From contig CP077096.1 of the NCBI GenBank assembly GCA_014268975.2, forward strand, positions 2,765,501 through 2,829,500: 64,000 nucleotides of DNA. The letters run 5' to 3'. A model generated the notes under the pieces. The model saw only the letters and a list, made by a program, of their open reading frames with translations. It searched no databases and was not told the DNA's origin. The stretch is from Pseudomonas wayambapalatensis (lineage in GTDB: Bacteria > Pseudomonadota > Gammaproteobacteria > Pseudomonadales > Pseudomonadaceae). The position numbers and the translations under genes were made by a program. The stretch's first letter is position 1, and every line of letters starts with the position of its first letter. Positions 1 to 7,791 of the stretch are shown piece by piece.

Positions 1-50
1 TCGAACGCGAGGCTCTGTTAGCATCTGGGGTTTTCCAGAACCACGGAGCC

Positions 51-377
51 GTGCCCATGATCATTTCCACCACCAGCCAGCTCGAAGGTCGCCCGATCAG
101 CGAGTACCTCGGCGTGGTCAGCGCCGAATCGGTGCAGGGCGTCAACTTCGTGCGCGATTTCTTCGCACGCTGGCGCGACTTCTTCGGCGGTCGCTCGCAA
201 ACCCTGGAAAGCGCATTGCGCCAGGCGCGCGAGCAGGCCACCGAGGAACTGCTGGAGCGGGCACGTCGCTTGCAGGCCGATGCAGTGGTGGGCGTGGACT
301 TCGAAATCAGCATGCCGTCCGTGCAGGGTGGGATGGTCGTGGTGTTCGCCACCGGGACGGCTGTGCGTCTTGAATAG
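51..377 (+). CDS. YbjQ/UPF0145 family protein
   Basis: This 108-residue protein matches the YbjQ (UPF0145) family of small heavy-metal-binding-like proteins. Family features are the N-terminal 'ISTTSQLEGRPISEYLGVVSAE', a central helix rich in Arg/Glu ('LESALRQAREQATEELLERA') and the C-terminal 'ADAVVGVDFEIS' strand. The length is usual for the family. The frame opens at a GTG (51), and an ATG two codons on (57) is an equally possible start. The molecular role of YbjQ proteins is not established; homopentamer formation is known from structures. It is the first gene of the window, so its upstream context cannot be judged. Confidence 0.8.
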   Translation: MPMIISTTSQLEGRPISEYLGVVSAESVQGVNFVRDFFARWRDFFGGRSQTLESALRQAREQATEELLERARRLQADAVVGVDFEISMPSVQGGMVVVFATGTAVRLE

Positions 378-518
378 CGGCGAGGTGCCACTGGTCGGGC
401 AAAGGTCTTTCGTCCGGGTGGTCTGCAAATGACCGGCTAGTCTCAGTTCAACGAGCCGTGTTTCTCTGGGCAAGCAGGCTGCTTGCCGACGCGGTCGCTT
501 TTGGAGGGGAGACAGGGT

Positions 519-713
519 ATGAGCGAGTCCTATATCGAAGACCTGAACGACGCATTCCCGATCAACAGCCAGGTACGTTGCGGCCAGACGGCCTTTCACC
601 TGGGTTTTGCCAACATGACCCTGGACGAATCCGAGCAGCTTCAGCCGGCCCACTTGCAGCGCAGCAAGAAAGGGCGCTTCACGCCACGGGTGCCCGCCAA
701 GAAGTCATCCTGA
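519..713 (+). CDS. Small hypothetical protein (64 aa)
   Basis: I do not recognise this small protein. The frame is open from 483, but I place the start at the ATG at 519, which follows a purine-rich GGAGGGGA stretch at about 503-510 and gives 'MSESYIEDLNDAFPINSQ'. The N-terminal half is acidic. The C-terminus is basic ('RSKKGRFTPRVPAKKSS') and could bind nucleic acid or ribosome, although that is only a composition argument. There is no signal peptide or membrane segment. A strong hairpin follows at 755-781 but its T-run points the other way. It may be a conserved Pseudomonas small protein. Confidence 0.55.
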   Translation: MSESYIEDLNDAFPINSQVRCGQTAFHLGFANMTLDESEQLQPAHLQRSKKGRFTPRVPAKKSS

Positions 714-754
714 CGCCTCATTGATGCCCATCGCAGGGGCCTGCTCCGGGCATG

Positions 755-781
755 AAAAAGCCCGGCCTTGCGGGCCGGGCT
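755..781 (-). terminator. Rho-independent terminator of the 800-1135 gene
   Basis: A perfect 9-bp stem (AGCCCGGCC at 759-767, GGCCGGGCT at 773-781) with a 5-nt loop is followed on the minus strand by a TTTT run (755-758). This fits an intrinsic terminator for the minus-strand gene that ends at 800. On the plus strand the stem is not followed by T residues, so it would be weak for the 519-713 gene. Confidence 0.8.
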
Positions 782-799
782 CAAGTAGCGGTGTACAAC

Positions 800-1135
800 T
801 CAGTTGAGTGGGTCGATCACCTTGACGGTCTGCTGCTCACGGGCGGCAGGCCATTCTTGTTGCAGGGTCATGAGTACGCGTTCGACGAACTGAGTGTCGG
901 CGGCGGCCTTCTTGCCGACGTAGCCCTGGCCACGGCGGTAGACCTTGAAACGGGCGCACATGCTGTCGGGCATATGCAGGTCGGATTCGTCTTCGACGGT
1001 GTTGGCCGGCAGGCGGTCGAGGCGGACCTCGCCAGTCTGGCTGACCCACAGCAGGTGGTCGTCGAGGCTGTCCTTGCGTGCGGCGAACAGCTGAGCCAAT
1101 TGGTCGATCGTAGGATTGTTGTTCAAGTTCATCAT
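800..1135 (-). CDS. Conserved hypothetical protein (about 111 aa)
   Basis: A soluble protein of about 111 residues that I cannot assign to a named family. It starts 'MMNLNNNPTIDQLAQLFAARK' and has a basic centre ('ARFKVYRRGQGYVGKKAAAD'). The frame is open up to 1153, but the ATG at 1135 (or 1132) follows a GGGGG tract at good spacing and gives a better start. No signal peptide or membrane segment is present. It is monocistronic, with its own intrinsic terminator at 755-781 and about 300 bp of non-coding DNA upstream, so it is probably expressed alone. Confidence 0.6.
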   Translation of the reverse strand: MMNLNNNPTIDQLAQLFAARKDSLDDHLLWVSQTGEVRLDRLPANTVEDESDLHMPDSMCARFKVYRRGQGYVGKKAAADTQFVERVLMTLQQEWPAAREQQTVKVIDPLN

Positions 1136-1376
1136 AAAGCCCCCATTACCCATTCATTGGTGATTTTCACAGTTGGCGCCACAGCGGTGTAGCGCTCTAC
1201 CAAGGCTGCTACAGCAGCATCGCAACAGGGGCTTTCTCACGCTGCCTTTTGGACAGTTTCCCTCTCCACGGACGGCCTGCGTTACCGCGCAGGCCGTCTG
1301 GAACACCCTTGCCACCGCTCCCGATCAGGGAGACGGCCTCATCATGCACAAGGCTGGGGAAGGGCGTCAATGGGTT

Positions 1377-1402
1377 TGTAGTGAAAATTTTTAGTCACTA
1401 CA
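1377..1402. promoter_or_regulatory. Inverted repeat TGTAGTGA-N10-TCACTACA
   Basis: A perfect 8-bp inverted repeat with an AT-rich 10-nt spacer. The TGTAGT...ACTACA form is loosely like operators of RpiR/HexR-type regulators, but the spacing is not a clear match. It may instead be an RNA hairpin. No plus-strand gene follows closely; the nearest possible target is the minus-strand gene starting at 1135. Confidence 0.35.
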
Positions 1403-1404
1403 TC

Positions 1405-1415
1405 TTGTCGGACAA
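1405..1415. promoter_or_regulatory. Dyad TTGTCGGACAA
   Basis: A perfect dyad TTGTC-G-GACAA lies two bases after the larger inverted repeat at 1377-1402. TTGTC-N-GACAA is the kind of site bound by several FCD-type GntR regulators. The regulator and the target gene are not identifiable here, so this is only a candidate operator. Confidence 0.3.
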
Positions 1416-1451
1416 TCCTGCTTTTTCAGGGGAATAGCGCGCACTCAAGGT

Positions 1452-1623
1452 CATCCCTTTCAAGGTGTTCGCGTGCGATTGTGTGAGGGCTTACAGGGGC
1501 TTGCCGAAAGTTTTTTAGTGCCTATGAGATCGAGCGCCGCGCGTGCGGCGCTCGATCTCATAGACGCTGAAAATCTTTCGGCGAACCCCTCTCAGCCTCT
1601 ACGCAAACACCTTGAAATGCATG
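1452..1623. repeat. Long imperfect palindrome (copy 1), MITE-like
   Basis: The two halves are inverted copies of each other over about 80 bp each. The core is TATGAGATCGAGCGCCGC (1523-1540) facing GCGGCGCTCGATCTCATA (1545-1562). The outer arms are TTTCAAGGTGTTCGCGT (1458-1474) facing ACGCAAACACCTTGAAA (1601-1617), and a CAT/ATG pair closes the ends. Exact 10-bp direct repeats GCACTCAAGG lie at 1441-1450 and 1624-1633, immediately outside. The right direct repeat covers the ampC stop codon. A related copy lies at about 11579-11693. It may also act as a transcription terminator hairpin for ampC. Confidence 0.75.
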
Positions 1624-1627
1624 GCAC

Positions 1628-2767
1628 TCAAGGCGCTACAGCAGACAGGATCGCGTGGGCTGCACGGACCCGTTCATCGTTGGGGTAATTGCGATTGGCG
1701 AGCAGCGCGATGGCGACCCCCTTGGCAGGCACAAAGGCGACGTAGGCACCGAACCCGGTAGTGGCCCCGGTCTTGTTATACCAGTACGCCGGGCCGGCCG
1801 GTTGTGCGGGTTGCAGCCGTGTAGCGATTTGCGGCTCACGGATCATCTGCACACCATTGCCCTTGATCAGGGTGTCGAGTGCGACCGGGTAGGGGTAGCG
1901 TTCCCAGCCCAGGCCCTGGGTCATGTCGCCCACCTGGAAGTAGCCGCCGTGGGTGATGGCGATCGCCTTGGCCATATCCGCCGACAATCCCCGTGGATCG
2001 AGTTGCGCGCGCAGGTAGGTGAGCATGTCGGTAGCGCTGGTCTTGATGCCGTAGGCTTCGTCGGCGAAGGCGCCAGGGCTTACGCGAATCGGGCGCTCAT
2101 TGGCGTCGTAGCCCTGGGCGTAGTGGCCGCGTTCTGCTGCCGGGACCTGCAGGTAGGTGTGCTTCAGGCCCAGGCTCGGGAGCAGGCCTTGCTGCATCAG
2201 TTCGGCGAACGGGCGCTTCTGCGCCTGCGCCGCGAGGTTGCCGAACAGTCCCAGGCTCGGATTGGAATAGCAACGGCGGGTGCCGCGCTCGGTTTTCTGC
2301 TGCCATTGCTGGAGGAACACCAACGCCTGCGCGTCGTTGGCCACCGCGTCGGGGAACTGCAAGGGCAGGCAGTCGGCACTGTAGGCGCCCAGCTCCAGCA
2401 CGCTCGCCGTACCCAGGTCCGACTTCGCCAGCGCTGGCTGGTAGCGGCTGGCCGGGGCATCGAGGTCGAGCTTGCCTTGGGCGCTGGCCAGGGCGACGAG
2501 GGTGGCGGTGTAGGTCTTGCTCACCGAGCCGACCTCGAAAAGCGTGTCGTGGGTCACAGGCCGGTTGTCGTCCTTGTCGGCCACGCCGTAGCTGAAGTAG
2601 TGCGCCTGGCCGTTGGCGTAGACCGCCACGGCCATGCCGGGAATGTGTTGTGCCTGCATCAGTGGCTGGACGATGGCGTCGACCTGGCGTTGCAGGTCGT
2701 CGGCCAGCGCAGGGGGGGCGGACACCGCCAGGGCCAGGGTGAGCAGGACGGGGCGTAGGCTGTACAT
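1628..2767 (-). CDS. ampC: Class C beta-lactamase
   Basis: A periplasmic serine beta-lactamase of 379 residues, the usual AmpC length. All three class C motifs are present: S81-V-S-K84, Y167-S-N169 and K332-T-G334. A signal peptide ends near 'PPALA' (residue 22). The long frame continues upstream to 3469, but the ATG at 2767 with AAGGAAA eight bases before it is the start of the signal peptide; the rest antisenses the next gene. The segment before the YSN motif reads 'GAYSADCLPLQFPD', slightly different from the common 'TYTAGGLPLQFPD'. No ampR is adjacent, so classical inducible control is not evident. The stop codon lies inside the direct repeat flanking a palindromic element. Confidence 0.95.
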   Translation of the reverse strand: MYSLRPVLLTLALAVSAPPALADDLQRQVDAIVQPLMQAQHIPGMAVAVYANGQAHYFSYGVADKDDNRPVTHDTLFEVGSVSKTYTATLVALASAQGKLDLDAPASRYQPALAKSDLGTASVLELGAYSADCLPLQFPDAVANDAQALVFLQQWQQKTERGTRRCYSNPSLGLFGNLAAQAQKRPFAELMQQGLLPSLGLKHTYLQVPAAERGHYAQGYDANERPIRVSPGAFADEAYGIKTSATDMLTYLRAQLDPRGLSADMAKAIAITHGGYFQVGDMTQGLGWERYPYPVALDTLIKGNGVQMIREPQIATRLQPAQPAGPAYWYNKTGATTGFGAYVAFVPAKGVAIALLANRNYPNDERVRAAHAILSAVAP

Positions 2768-2894
2768 CGATAGGTTTCCTTGCCTGGAAGAGGGCCAATG
2801 TCCGTTCAGCGACACTGGCGGGGGTTCCGGCGTTAGCGCCGAGAGAGCGCAGACCTTATCGTCAGGCCTTGCACCATGACAAGACGGACACTTC

Positions 2895-3887
2895 ATGAAG
2901 TACCTGCGCATGCTTTTCGATAAATTCACCCTGACCCTGCTCTCGGTGGTCCTGCTTGCCACCTTGCTGCCCTGCTCGGGTGACGGCGCGGTCGCCTTTG
3001 GCTGGCTGACCAACCTGGCGATTGCCCTGCTGTTCTTCCTGCACGGCGCCAAGCTGTCCCGCGAGGCGATCATCGCCGGGGCCGGCCACTGGCGCCTGCA
3101 CATCCTGGTGTTCTCTTGCACCTTCGTCCTGTTCCCGTTGCTGGGCCTGGCGTTCAAGCCCCTGTTCGTGCCGCTGGTGGGCAACGAGCTGTACCTGGGC
3201 TTGCTGTACCTGTGTGCCTTGCCGGCGACCGTGCAATCGGCCATCGCCTTCACTTCGCTGGCACGTGGGAACGTCCCGGCAGCGATCTGCAGCGCGGCGG
3301 CCTCCAGCCTGCTGGGTATCTTCCTTACGCCGTTGCTGGTGATGCTGTTGCTGGGGGCTGACGGCGATACCGGTTCGGGGCTCGATGCAGTACTGAAGAT
3401 CACCTTGCAGCTGCTGGTGCCCTTCGTGGCCGGGCAGATCGCCCGTCGCTGGATCGGCGCCTGGGTCAAGAAGAATGCACGCTGGCTGAAGATCGTCGAC
3501 CAGGGTTCGATCCTGCTGGTGGTCTATACCGCGTTCAGTGAAGCGGTGGTGACGGGCTTGTGGAGTACCGTCTCGCCGCAGCACTTGCTGGGTCTGTTCG
3601 TCGCCTGCGGCGTGTTGCTGGCGGTGGTGCTGCTCGGTACCCGCTTGCTGGGGCGCGTGCTGGGCTTCAGCGTCGAAGACCGCATCACCATCCTGTTTGC
3701 CGGCTCGAAGAAGAGCCTGGCCACCGGGGTGCCGATGGCTCAGGTATTGTTCGTGGGGAGCGGGATCGGCGCGATGATCCTGCCGCTGATGCTGTTCCAC
3801 CAGATCCAGCTGATGGTGTGTGCGGTGCTGGCGCAGCGCTACGCAGCGCGTGAAGTGGTGGGCGAGGAAGCTTCGGCGGCGTCCTGA
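2895..3887 (+). CDS. Bile acid:sodium symporter family protein (SBF-like, YfeH type)
   Basis: A polytopic inner-membrane protein of 330 residues with about ten hydrophobic segments, matching the SBF-like branch of the bile acid:sodium symporter fold. Recognisable parts are 'LTNLAIALLFFLHGAKLSREAIIAG', 'LGLLYLCALPATVQSAIAFTSLARGN' (the crossover region) and 'FAGSKKSLATGVPMAQVLF', the last typical of this subfamily. The substrate of bacterial YfeH-type members is unknown. It is divergent from ampC, with 127 bp between the two starts, so both promoters must lie there. Confidence 0.88.
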   Translation: MKYLRMLFDKFTLTLLSVVLLATLLPCSGDGAVAFGWLTNLAIALLFFLHGAKLSREAIIAGAGHWRLHILVFSCTFVLFPLLGLAFKPLFVPLVGNELYLGLLYLCALPATVQSAIAFTSLARGNVPAAICSAAASSLLGIFLTPLLVMLLLGADGDTGSGLDAVLKITLQLLVPFVAGQIARRWIGAWVKKNARWLKIVDQGSILLVVYTAFSEAVVTGLWSTVSPQHLLGLFVACGVLLAVVLLGTRLLGRVLGFSVEDRITILFAGSKKSLATGVPMAQVLFVGSGIGAMILPLMLFHQIQLMVCAVLAQRYAAREVVGEEASAAS

Positions 3888-3927
3888 CGCAGAGGGTGGT
3901 GTGAGCGGGACGCGAAGCGCGTACCAT

Positions 3928-4512
3928 TCACACCAACGCTCGCTCTATCCCGCCCGCCACCAGGCTCTCCATCAGCCCGACGCCTTGCAGCTCGGGCACG
4001 CCACGCGCTTGCAGAACGCCCGGCAGCTGGTTCAGCAAGCTGCCCAGCACATGGCCGGCCGCTGCCAGCACCTCGCCGCCATGCCGCGCCTTGGGCGCGA
4101 CCAGTTGCAACAGCCCGGTTTCGTAGTCCTGGCGCAGCTCGCCCAGGCGTCTCTGCTGAGCCTCGCTCAGGCAGCAGAAATCCCGCTCTGCCAGACGAAA
4201 CTGCAAGGGCCGTTCTGCATGCAGTTGCCAGTGTGCGGCAATCAGGCCAGGCAGTGCCGGCTTGCCCCGGGCCAGTGCCCGGCGGCCCTGGTCGAGCGTA
4301 GCCAGCAGTTCTTCGTACAGTTCCTCGATCAGGTCGAACAACAAGTCCTGCTTGCTCGGGAAATGGTGGTACAGCGAGCCCGCCGTCAGCCCGACATGCG
4401 CGGCCAGCTCGCGCATGCTGACCTGGCCGAAGCCTTTTTCGGCGAACAGCGCCATGGCCCTGTCGCGGCGTTCCTCGAAATTGGCGCAGCGCAGGGCAGC
4501 AGTGACTGGCAT
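3928..4512 (-). CDS. TetR/AcrR family transcriptional regulator
   Basis: A 194-residue TetR-type repressor. The helix-turn-helix lies at about residues 15-60 ('RDRAMALFAEKGFGQVSMRELAAHVGLTAGSLYHHFPSKQDLLFDLIEE'), followed by an all-helical ligand domain. It starts 12 bp after the dehydrogenase gene (4525-5373) and is therefore the third gene of the thiolase-dehydrogenase operon. Self-regulation of that operon in response to an acyl-CoA or short-chain acid is a reasonable inference. In P. putida a similar TetR gene sits next to the same two enzymes. Confidence 0.88.
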   Translation of the reverse strand: MPVTAALRCANFEERRDRAMALFAEKGFGQVSMRELAAHVGLTAGSLYHHFPSKQDLLFDLIEELYEELLATLDQGRRALARGKPALPGLIAAHWQLHAERPLQFRLAERDFCCLSEAQQRRLGELRQDYETGLLQLVAPKARHGGEVLAAAGHVLGSLLNQLPGVLQARGVPELQGVGLMESLVAGGIERALV

Positions 4513-4524
4513 GGCGCGCGCTCC

Positions 4525-5373
4525 TCAGTAGGTGAAGAAACCACGGCCGCTCTTGCGCCCGAGGTATCCGGCAGCAACCATCTCCTTGAGCAGCGGTGCA
4601 GGGCGGTACTTGCTGTCGTTGAAGCCCTCGTGGAAGGCCTCCATGATCGCCAGCAGGGTGTCCAGGCCGATCAGGTCGGCCAGGGCCAGCGGGCCGATCG
4701 GTTGGTTGCAGCCCAGGCGCATGCCCGTGTCGATATCCTCGGCGCTGGCCAGTCCCTCCTGACGCACGAAGATCGCTTCATTGATCATCGGCACCAGGAT
4801 GCGGTTGACCACGAAGCCCGGGCGATTGCCCGCAGTGATCGGTGTCTTGCCCAGTTTCTCGGTGACCAGCAGCGCCTGGGCGTAGGTCGTGTCGCTGGTC
4901 TGCAGGCCACGGATGACCTCGACCAGGGCCATCATCGGCACCGGGTTGAAGAAATGCACGCCGATGAACCGCTCAGGGTGCTCGATGCTGGCGGCCAGCT
5001 GAGTGACCGACAGCGAGGAGGTATTGGTGGCGATCAGGCACTGTGCAGCGACACTGGCGGCCACCTGCTGGAGGATGCGCTGCTTGAGCGCCAGGTTTTC
5101 GGTGGCGGCCTCGATCACCAGTTGCGCGCTCGACAGCTGTGCGTAGTCGGTACTGGTGCGGATGCGCGTCCTGGCTGCTTCGGCTTTGTCCGCCTCAAGG
5201 GTGCCCTTGCTGACCTGGCGCTCCAGGTTCTTGCTCAGTGTGGCGACACCGCGCTCCAGCGCAGCGTCACTGACATCGATGAGCAACACTTGGAAGCCGG
5301 CTATCGCGCACACCTGGGCGATGCCGTTGCCCATGGTACCGGCGCCGATCACGGCAATCTGCTGAATGGTCAT
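4525..5373 (-). CDS. 3-hydroxybutyryl-CoA dehydrogenase
   Basis: A soluble NAD(P)-dependent 3-hydroxyacyl-CoA dehydrogenase of 282 residues, the standard size of single-domain HbdH/PaaH enzymes. The dinucleotide-binding GAGTMGNGIAQ lies at residues 10-20, and the catalytic His sits in 'FIGVHFFNPVPMM'. The C-terminal half ends with the family motif 'GYLGRKSGRGFFTY'. The frame extends upstream to 5451, but the ATG at 5373 is the conserved start. It oxidises 3-hydroxyacyl-CoA to 3-ketoacyl-CoA, the substrate of the thiolase encoded 13 bp upstream. The same operon carries the TetR gene. Confidence 0.92.
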   Translation of the reverse strand: MTIQQIAVIGAGTMGNGIAQVCAIAGFQVLLIDVSDAALERGVATLSKNLERQVSKGTLEADKAEAARTRIRTSTDYAQLSSAQLVIEAATENLALKQRILQQVAASVAAQCLIATNTSSLSVTQLAASIEHPERFIGVHFFNPVPMMALVEVIRGLQTSDTTYAQALLVTEKLGKTPITAGNRPGFVVNRILVPMINEAIFVRQEGLASAEDIDTGMRLGCNQPIGPLALADLIGLDTLLAIMEAFHEGFNDSKYRPAPLLKEMVAAGYLGRKSGRGFFTY

Positions 5374-5386
5374 GTCGATGCTCCCG

Positions 5387-6571
5387 TCACACGCGCTCGA
5401 AGACCACGGCGATGCCTTGGCCGCCGCCGATGCACATGGTGGCCAGCGCATAGCGGCCCTGGATGCGCTGCAACTCGTGAATGGCCTTGGTGGCGATGAT
5501 CGCGCCGGTGGCGCCGACCGGGTGGCCCAGCGAGATGCCCGAACCGTTGGGGTTGACCTTTTCCGGATCGAAGCCCAATGCCTGGGCCACGGCGCAGGCC
5601 TGGGCGGCGAAGGCTTCGTTGGATTCGATCACGTCCAGGTCGTTGACCGACAGGCCGGCTTTTTCCAGCACCTTGCGCGTGGCCGGGATCGGGCCCAGGC
5701 CCATCAGCTCAGGTTCGACCCCGGCATGGGCGTAGGCCACCAGCCGTGCCAGCGGCTTGAGACCCAGGCGGCGCACCGCATCGCCAGTAGCCAGGACCAG
5801 GCCAGCGGCGCCGTCGTTGATCCCGCTGGCATTGCCAGCGGTGACGCTGCCGTCTTTCTTGAACGCGGTGCGCATCCCCGCCAACTGTTCGGCACTGACA
5901 TCCCCGCGCACGTGCTCATCGATGGCGAACTGCACGCTGCCTTTGCGGGTTTTCAGTTCGATCGGCACGATCTGGCTGTCGAAGCGGCCTTCGGCGATGG
6001 CGCGGGCGGCGCGACGCTGACTGGTCAACGCCAGTTCGTCCTGCATTTCACGGGTGATGCCGTGCTTGGCGGCGACGTTCTCGGCGGTGATACCCATGTG
6101 GAAGCCTTCGAATGGATCCTGCAGGATGCCGACCATGTAGTCGATGCCCTGCAGGTCACCCATGCGCGCACCCCAACGGGCTTGCGGGAGCAGGTAAGGG
6201 CCGCGGCTCATGGACTCGGCGCCAGCCGCCAGGGCAATGTCGGTATCGCCCAGCAGCAGGCCCTGGGCGGCGGATACGATAGCCTGCAGGCCCGACCCGC
6301 ACAGGCGGTTGACGTTGAATGCCGGGGTTTCCTTGGGAATGCCGGCGTTCATCGCCGCCACTCGGCCCAGGTAGGCGTCGCGGGGCTCGGTCGGAATCAC
6401 GTTGCCCATCACCACATGGCCGATCTGCTCGGCGGCCACGCCCGAGCGCTCGATGGCAGCGCGCGTTACGGCGGTGGCGAGGTCGGCCAGCGGCAGGTCC
6501 TTGAGTGAACCACCAAAACCACCGATGGCCGAACGCACTGCACTGACGACGTAGATTTCTGCGCTGCTCAT
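5387..6571 (-). CDS. Acetyl-CoA C-acyltransferase (beta-ketothiolase)
   Basis: A 394-residue thiolase with the nucleophile Cys91 ('NRLCGSG'), the His350 motif 'GHPVGATGA' and the second catalytic Cys380 ('CIGGGQG'). The start at 6571 ('MSSAEIYVVSAVRSAIGGFGG') is the conserved N-terminus; the longer frame to 6715 runs into the upstream promoter. It is the first gene of a three-gene operon with the dehydrogenase and TetR and probably cleaves short-chain 3-ketoacyl-CoA. The similar P. putida locus is, as I recall, annotated bktB. The divergent AraC-type gene starts 170 bp away. Confidence 0.92.
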   Translation of the reverse strand: MSSAEIYVVSAVRSAIGGFGGSLKDLPLADLATAVTRAAIERSGVAAEQIGHVVMGNVIPTEPRDAYLGRVAAMNAGIPKETPAFNVNRLCGSGLQAIVSAAQGLLLGDTDIALAAGAESMSRGPYLLPQARWGARMGDLQGIDYMVGILQDPFEGFHMGITAENVAAKHGITREMQDELALTSQRRAARAIAEGRFDSQIVPIELKTRKGSVQFAIDEHVRGDVSAEQLAGMRTAFKKDGSVTAGNASGINDGAAGLVLATGDAVRRLGLKPLARLVAYAHAGVEPELMGLGPIPATRKVLEKAGLSVNDLDVIESNEAFAAQACAVAQALGFDPEKVNPNGSGISLGHPVGATGAIIATKAIHELQRIQGRYALATMCIGGGQGIAVVFERV

Positions 6572-6740
6572 ATATAGCTCCGATTGCGAAGGCGTGGCGG
6601 GACGGTGCCGGGCTCTGCGAGAATGGCGACCGTTGCGGATGGGCTCCGATTCTAGGCAAAGGCCGAGAAAGGGCCTATGCCGAAACTGCTCAGTCAACCT
6701 GGCATTTTTTGCCACTCAGCATAGACAGCGGATATCCGTC

Positions 6741-7754
6741 ATGCGCGAAAGCGATTCGGTCGCGGTGTACTTTCTCAATGCCATGCTCCACGCCCTGCGC
6801 GATCGCCCCGAGGCGCGCGATGCGCAACTGCGTGCGGTCGGCATCGACCCGGCGCTGCTGGCCCAGCCCCAGGCGCGGGTGCCGGCCAAGGCGTTTGCCC
6901 GGCTGTGGCTGGCGCTGATCGAAGACCTGGACGACGAGTTTTTCCGTCTCGACAGCCATGGCATGCCGATGGGTAGCTTTGCCCTGATCTGCCGTGGCTT
7001 GATCCAGGAGCTGACCCTGGAAAAGGCCCTGCGCCAGTGCCTGGGCAATTTCGCACTGTTCCTGCGCGATTTGCGCGGCAGTTTTGCGGTGCGCGGCGGG
7101 CGTGCGGTGATCAGCGTGCAATCGAACATCGGCGATCCTCTGACCCGGGTCTATGCCGAGGAAACCTTTCTGGTGCTGGTCGTCGGCCTGCTGTGCTGGC
7201 TGGCTGGAAGACGCATCAGCATCGACCGCACCGAGCTGGCCGTGGCGCGCCCCGCACAGGACGACGACACGCTGCTGTGGGGACCGGACCTGCGCTTGGG
7301 CAGCGGGCGGACCGAAGTGGAGTTCGACAGTGCCTGGTTGCGCCTGCCGGTGGTGCAGGACCTGGCCGCGCTCAAGACCTTCCTGCGCAGCGCGCCGCAG
7401 GGCCTGGTGATCCGTTTTCGCAACCAAGGCGACCTGGTGGCGGAGGTTTATCGCCATCTGCGCAGCCGTGGCTACGGACAGTGGCCGACCCTGACTGCCA
7501 TGGCCGAGCGCCAGGGCCTGAGCGCCAGTACCTTTCGCCGGCAACTGGAGCGCGAGGGGCGCTCGTACCAGCAGATCAAGGACGAAGTGCGCCGGGCCAT
7601 GGCGTTCGAGCGATTGCGCGAGGGGCAGTTGAGCATTGCCGAGATCGCCGAGCAGACCGGGTTCCAGGAGCCCAGCGCCTTTCATCGTGCATTCAAGAAG
7701 TGGACGGGGCAGAGTCCGGGGAGTTATCGGACCCGGCTGGGCGTGAACCCATAG
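6741..7754 (+). CDS. AraC family regulator with arabinose-binding-type N-terminal domain
   Basis: A 337-residue transcription factor. The first 190 residues match the N-terminal domain of OruR/ArgR-like AraC proteins ('VPAKAFARLWLALIEDLDDEFFRLDSHGMPMGSFALICRG'). The last 90 residues hold the two helix-turn-helix units, ending in 'IAEQTGFQEPSAFHRAFKKWTGQSPGSYR'. I use the ATG at 6741; the open frame upstream to 6594 lies in the divergent promoter. Position suggests it activates the thiolase operon on the other strand. The effector is not predictable. Confidence 0.88.
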   Translation: MRESDSVAVYFLNAMLHALRDRPEARDAQLRAVGIDPALLAQPQARVPAKAFARLWLALIEDLDDEFFRLDSHGMPMGSFALICRGLIQELTLEKALRQCLGNFALFLRDLRGSFAVRGGRAVISVQSNIGDPLTRVYAEETFLVLVVGLLCWLAGRRISIDRTELAVARPAQDDDTLLWGPDLRLGSGRTEVEFDSAWLRLPVVQDLAALKTFLRSAPQGLVIRFRNQGDLVAEVYRHLRSRGYGQWPTLTAMAERQGLSASTFRRQLEREGRSYQQIKDEVRRAMAFERLREGQLSIAEIAEQTGFQEPSAFHRAFKKWTGQSPGSYRTRLGVNP

Positions 7755-7761
7755 ATGGCCT

Positions 7762-7778
7762 GGGCCGCATGGCGGCCC
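7762..7778. terminator. Hairpin between AraC-type gene and AhpD-like gene
   Basis: GGGCCGC (7762-7768) pairs with GCGGCCC (7772-7778) around a 3-nt loop. It sits between two convergent stop codons (7754 and 7792) and may act as a bidirectional terminator. There is no T-run on either side, so the assignment is tentative. Confidence 0.4.
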
Positions 7779-7791
7779 CAAAGGCTCCACC

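Larger units (their letters stand above)
1136..1440. other. Non-coding region with several dyads
   Basis: No convincing gene lies in this stretch of about 300 bp. It contains a hairpin with a perfect 10-bp stem (GACGGCCTGC at 1271-1280, GCAGGCCGTC at 1289-1298) and two operator-like dyads at 1377-1402 and 1405-1415. It could hold the promoter of the minus-strand gene that starts at 1135, or a small RNA. Neither can be shown from the sequence alone. Confidence 0.4.

Noticed and set aside
1473..1688. Small plus-strand frame over palindrome copy 1
   Set aside because: Its translation resembles that of the frame over copy 2 (11573-11857) only because both read through the same repeat; it is not a protein family.
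2768..3469. Upstream extension of the ampC frame giving a 613-residue protein
   Set aside because: The signal peptide and ribosome-binding site define the start at 2767; the extension lies antisense to the SBF-like transporter.
3820..5499. Long plus-strand frame over the TetR/dehydrogenase genes
   Set aside because: Shadow of real minus-strand genes with full motifs; no family resemblance.
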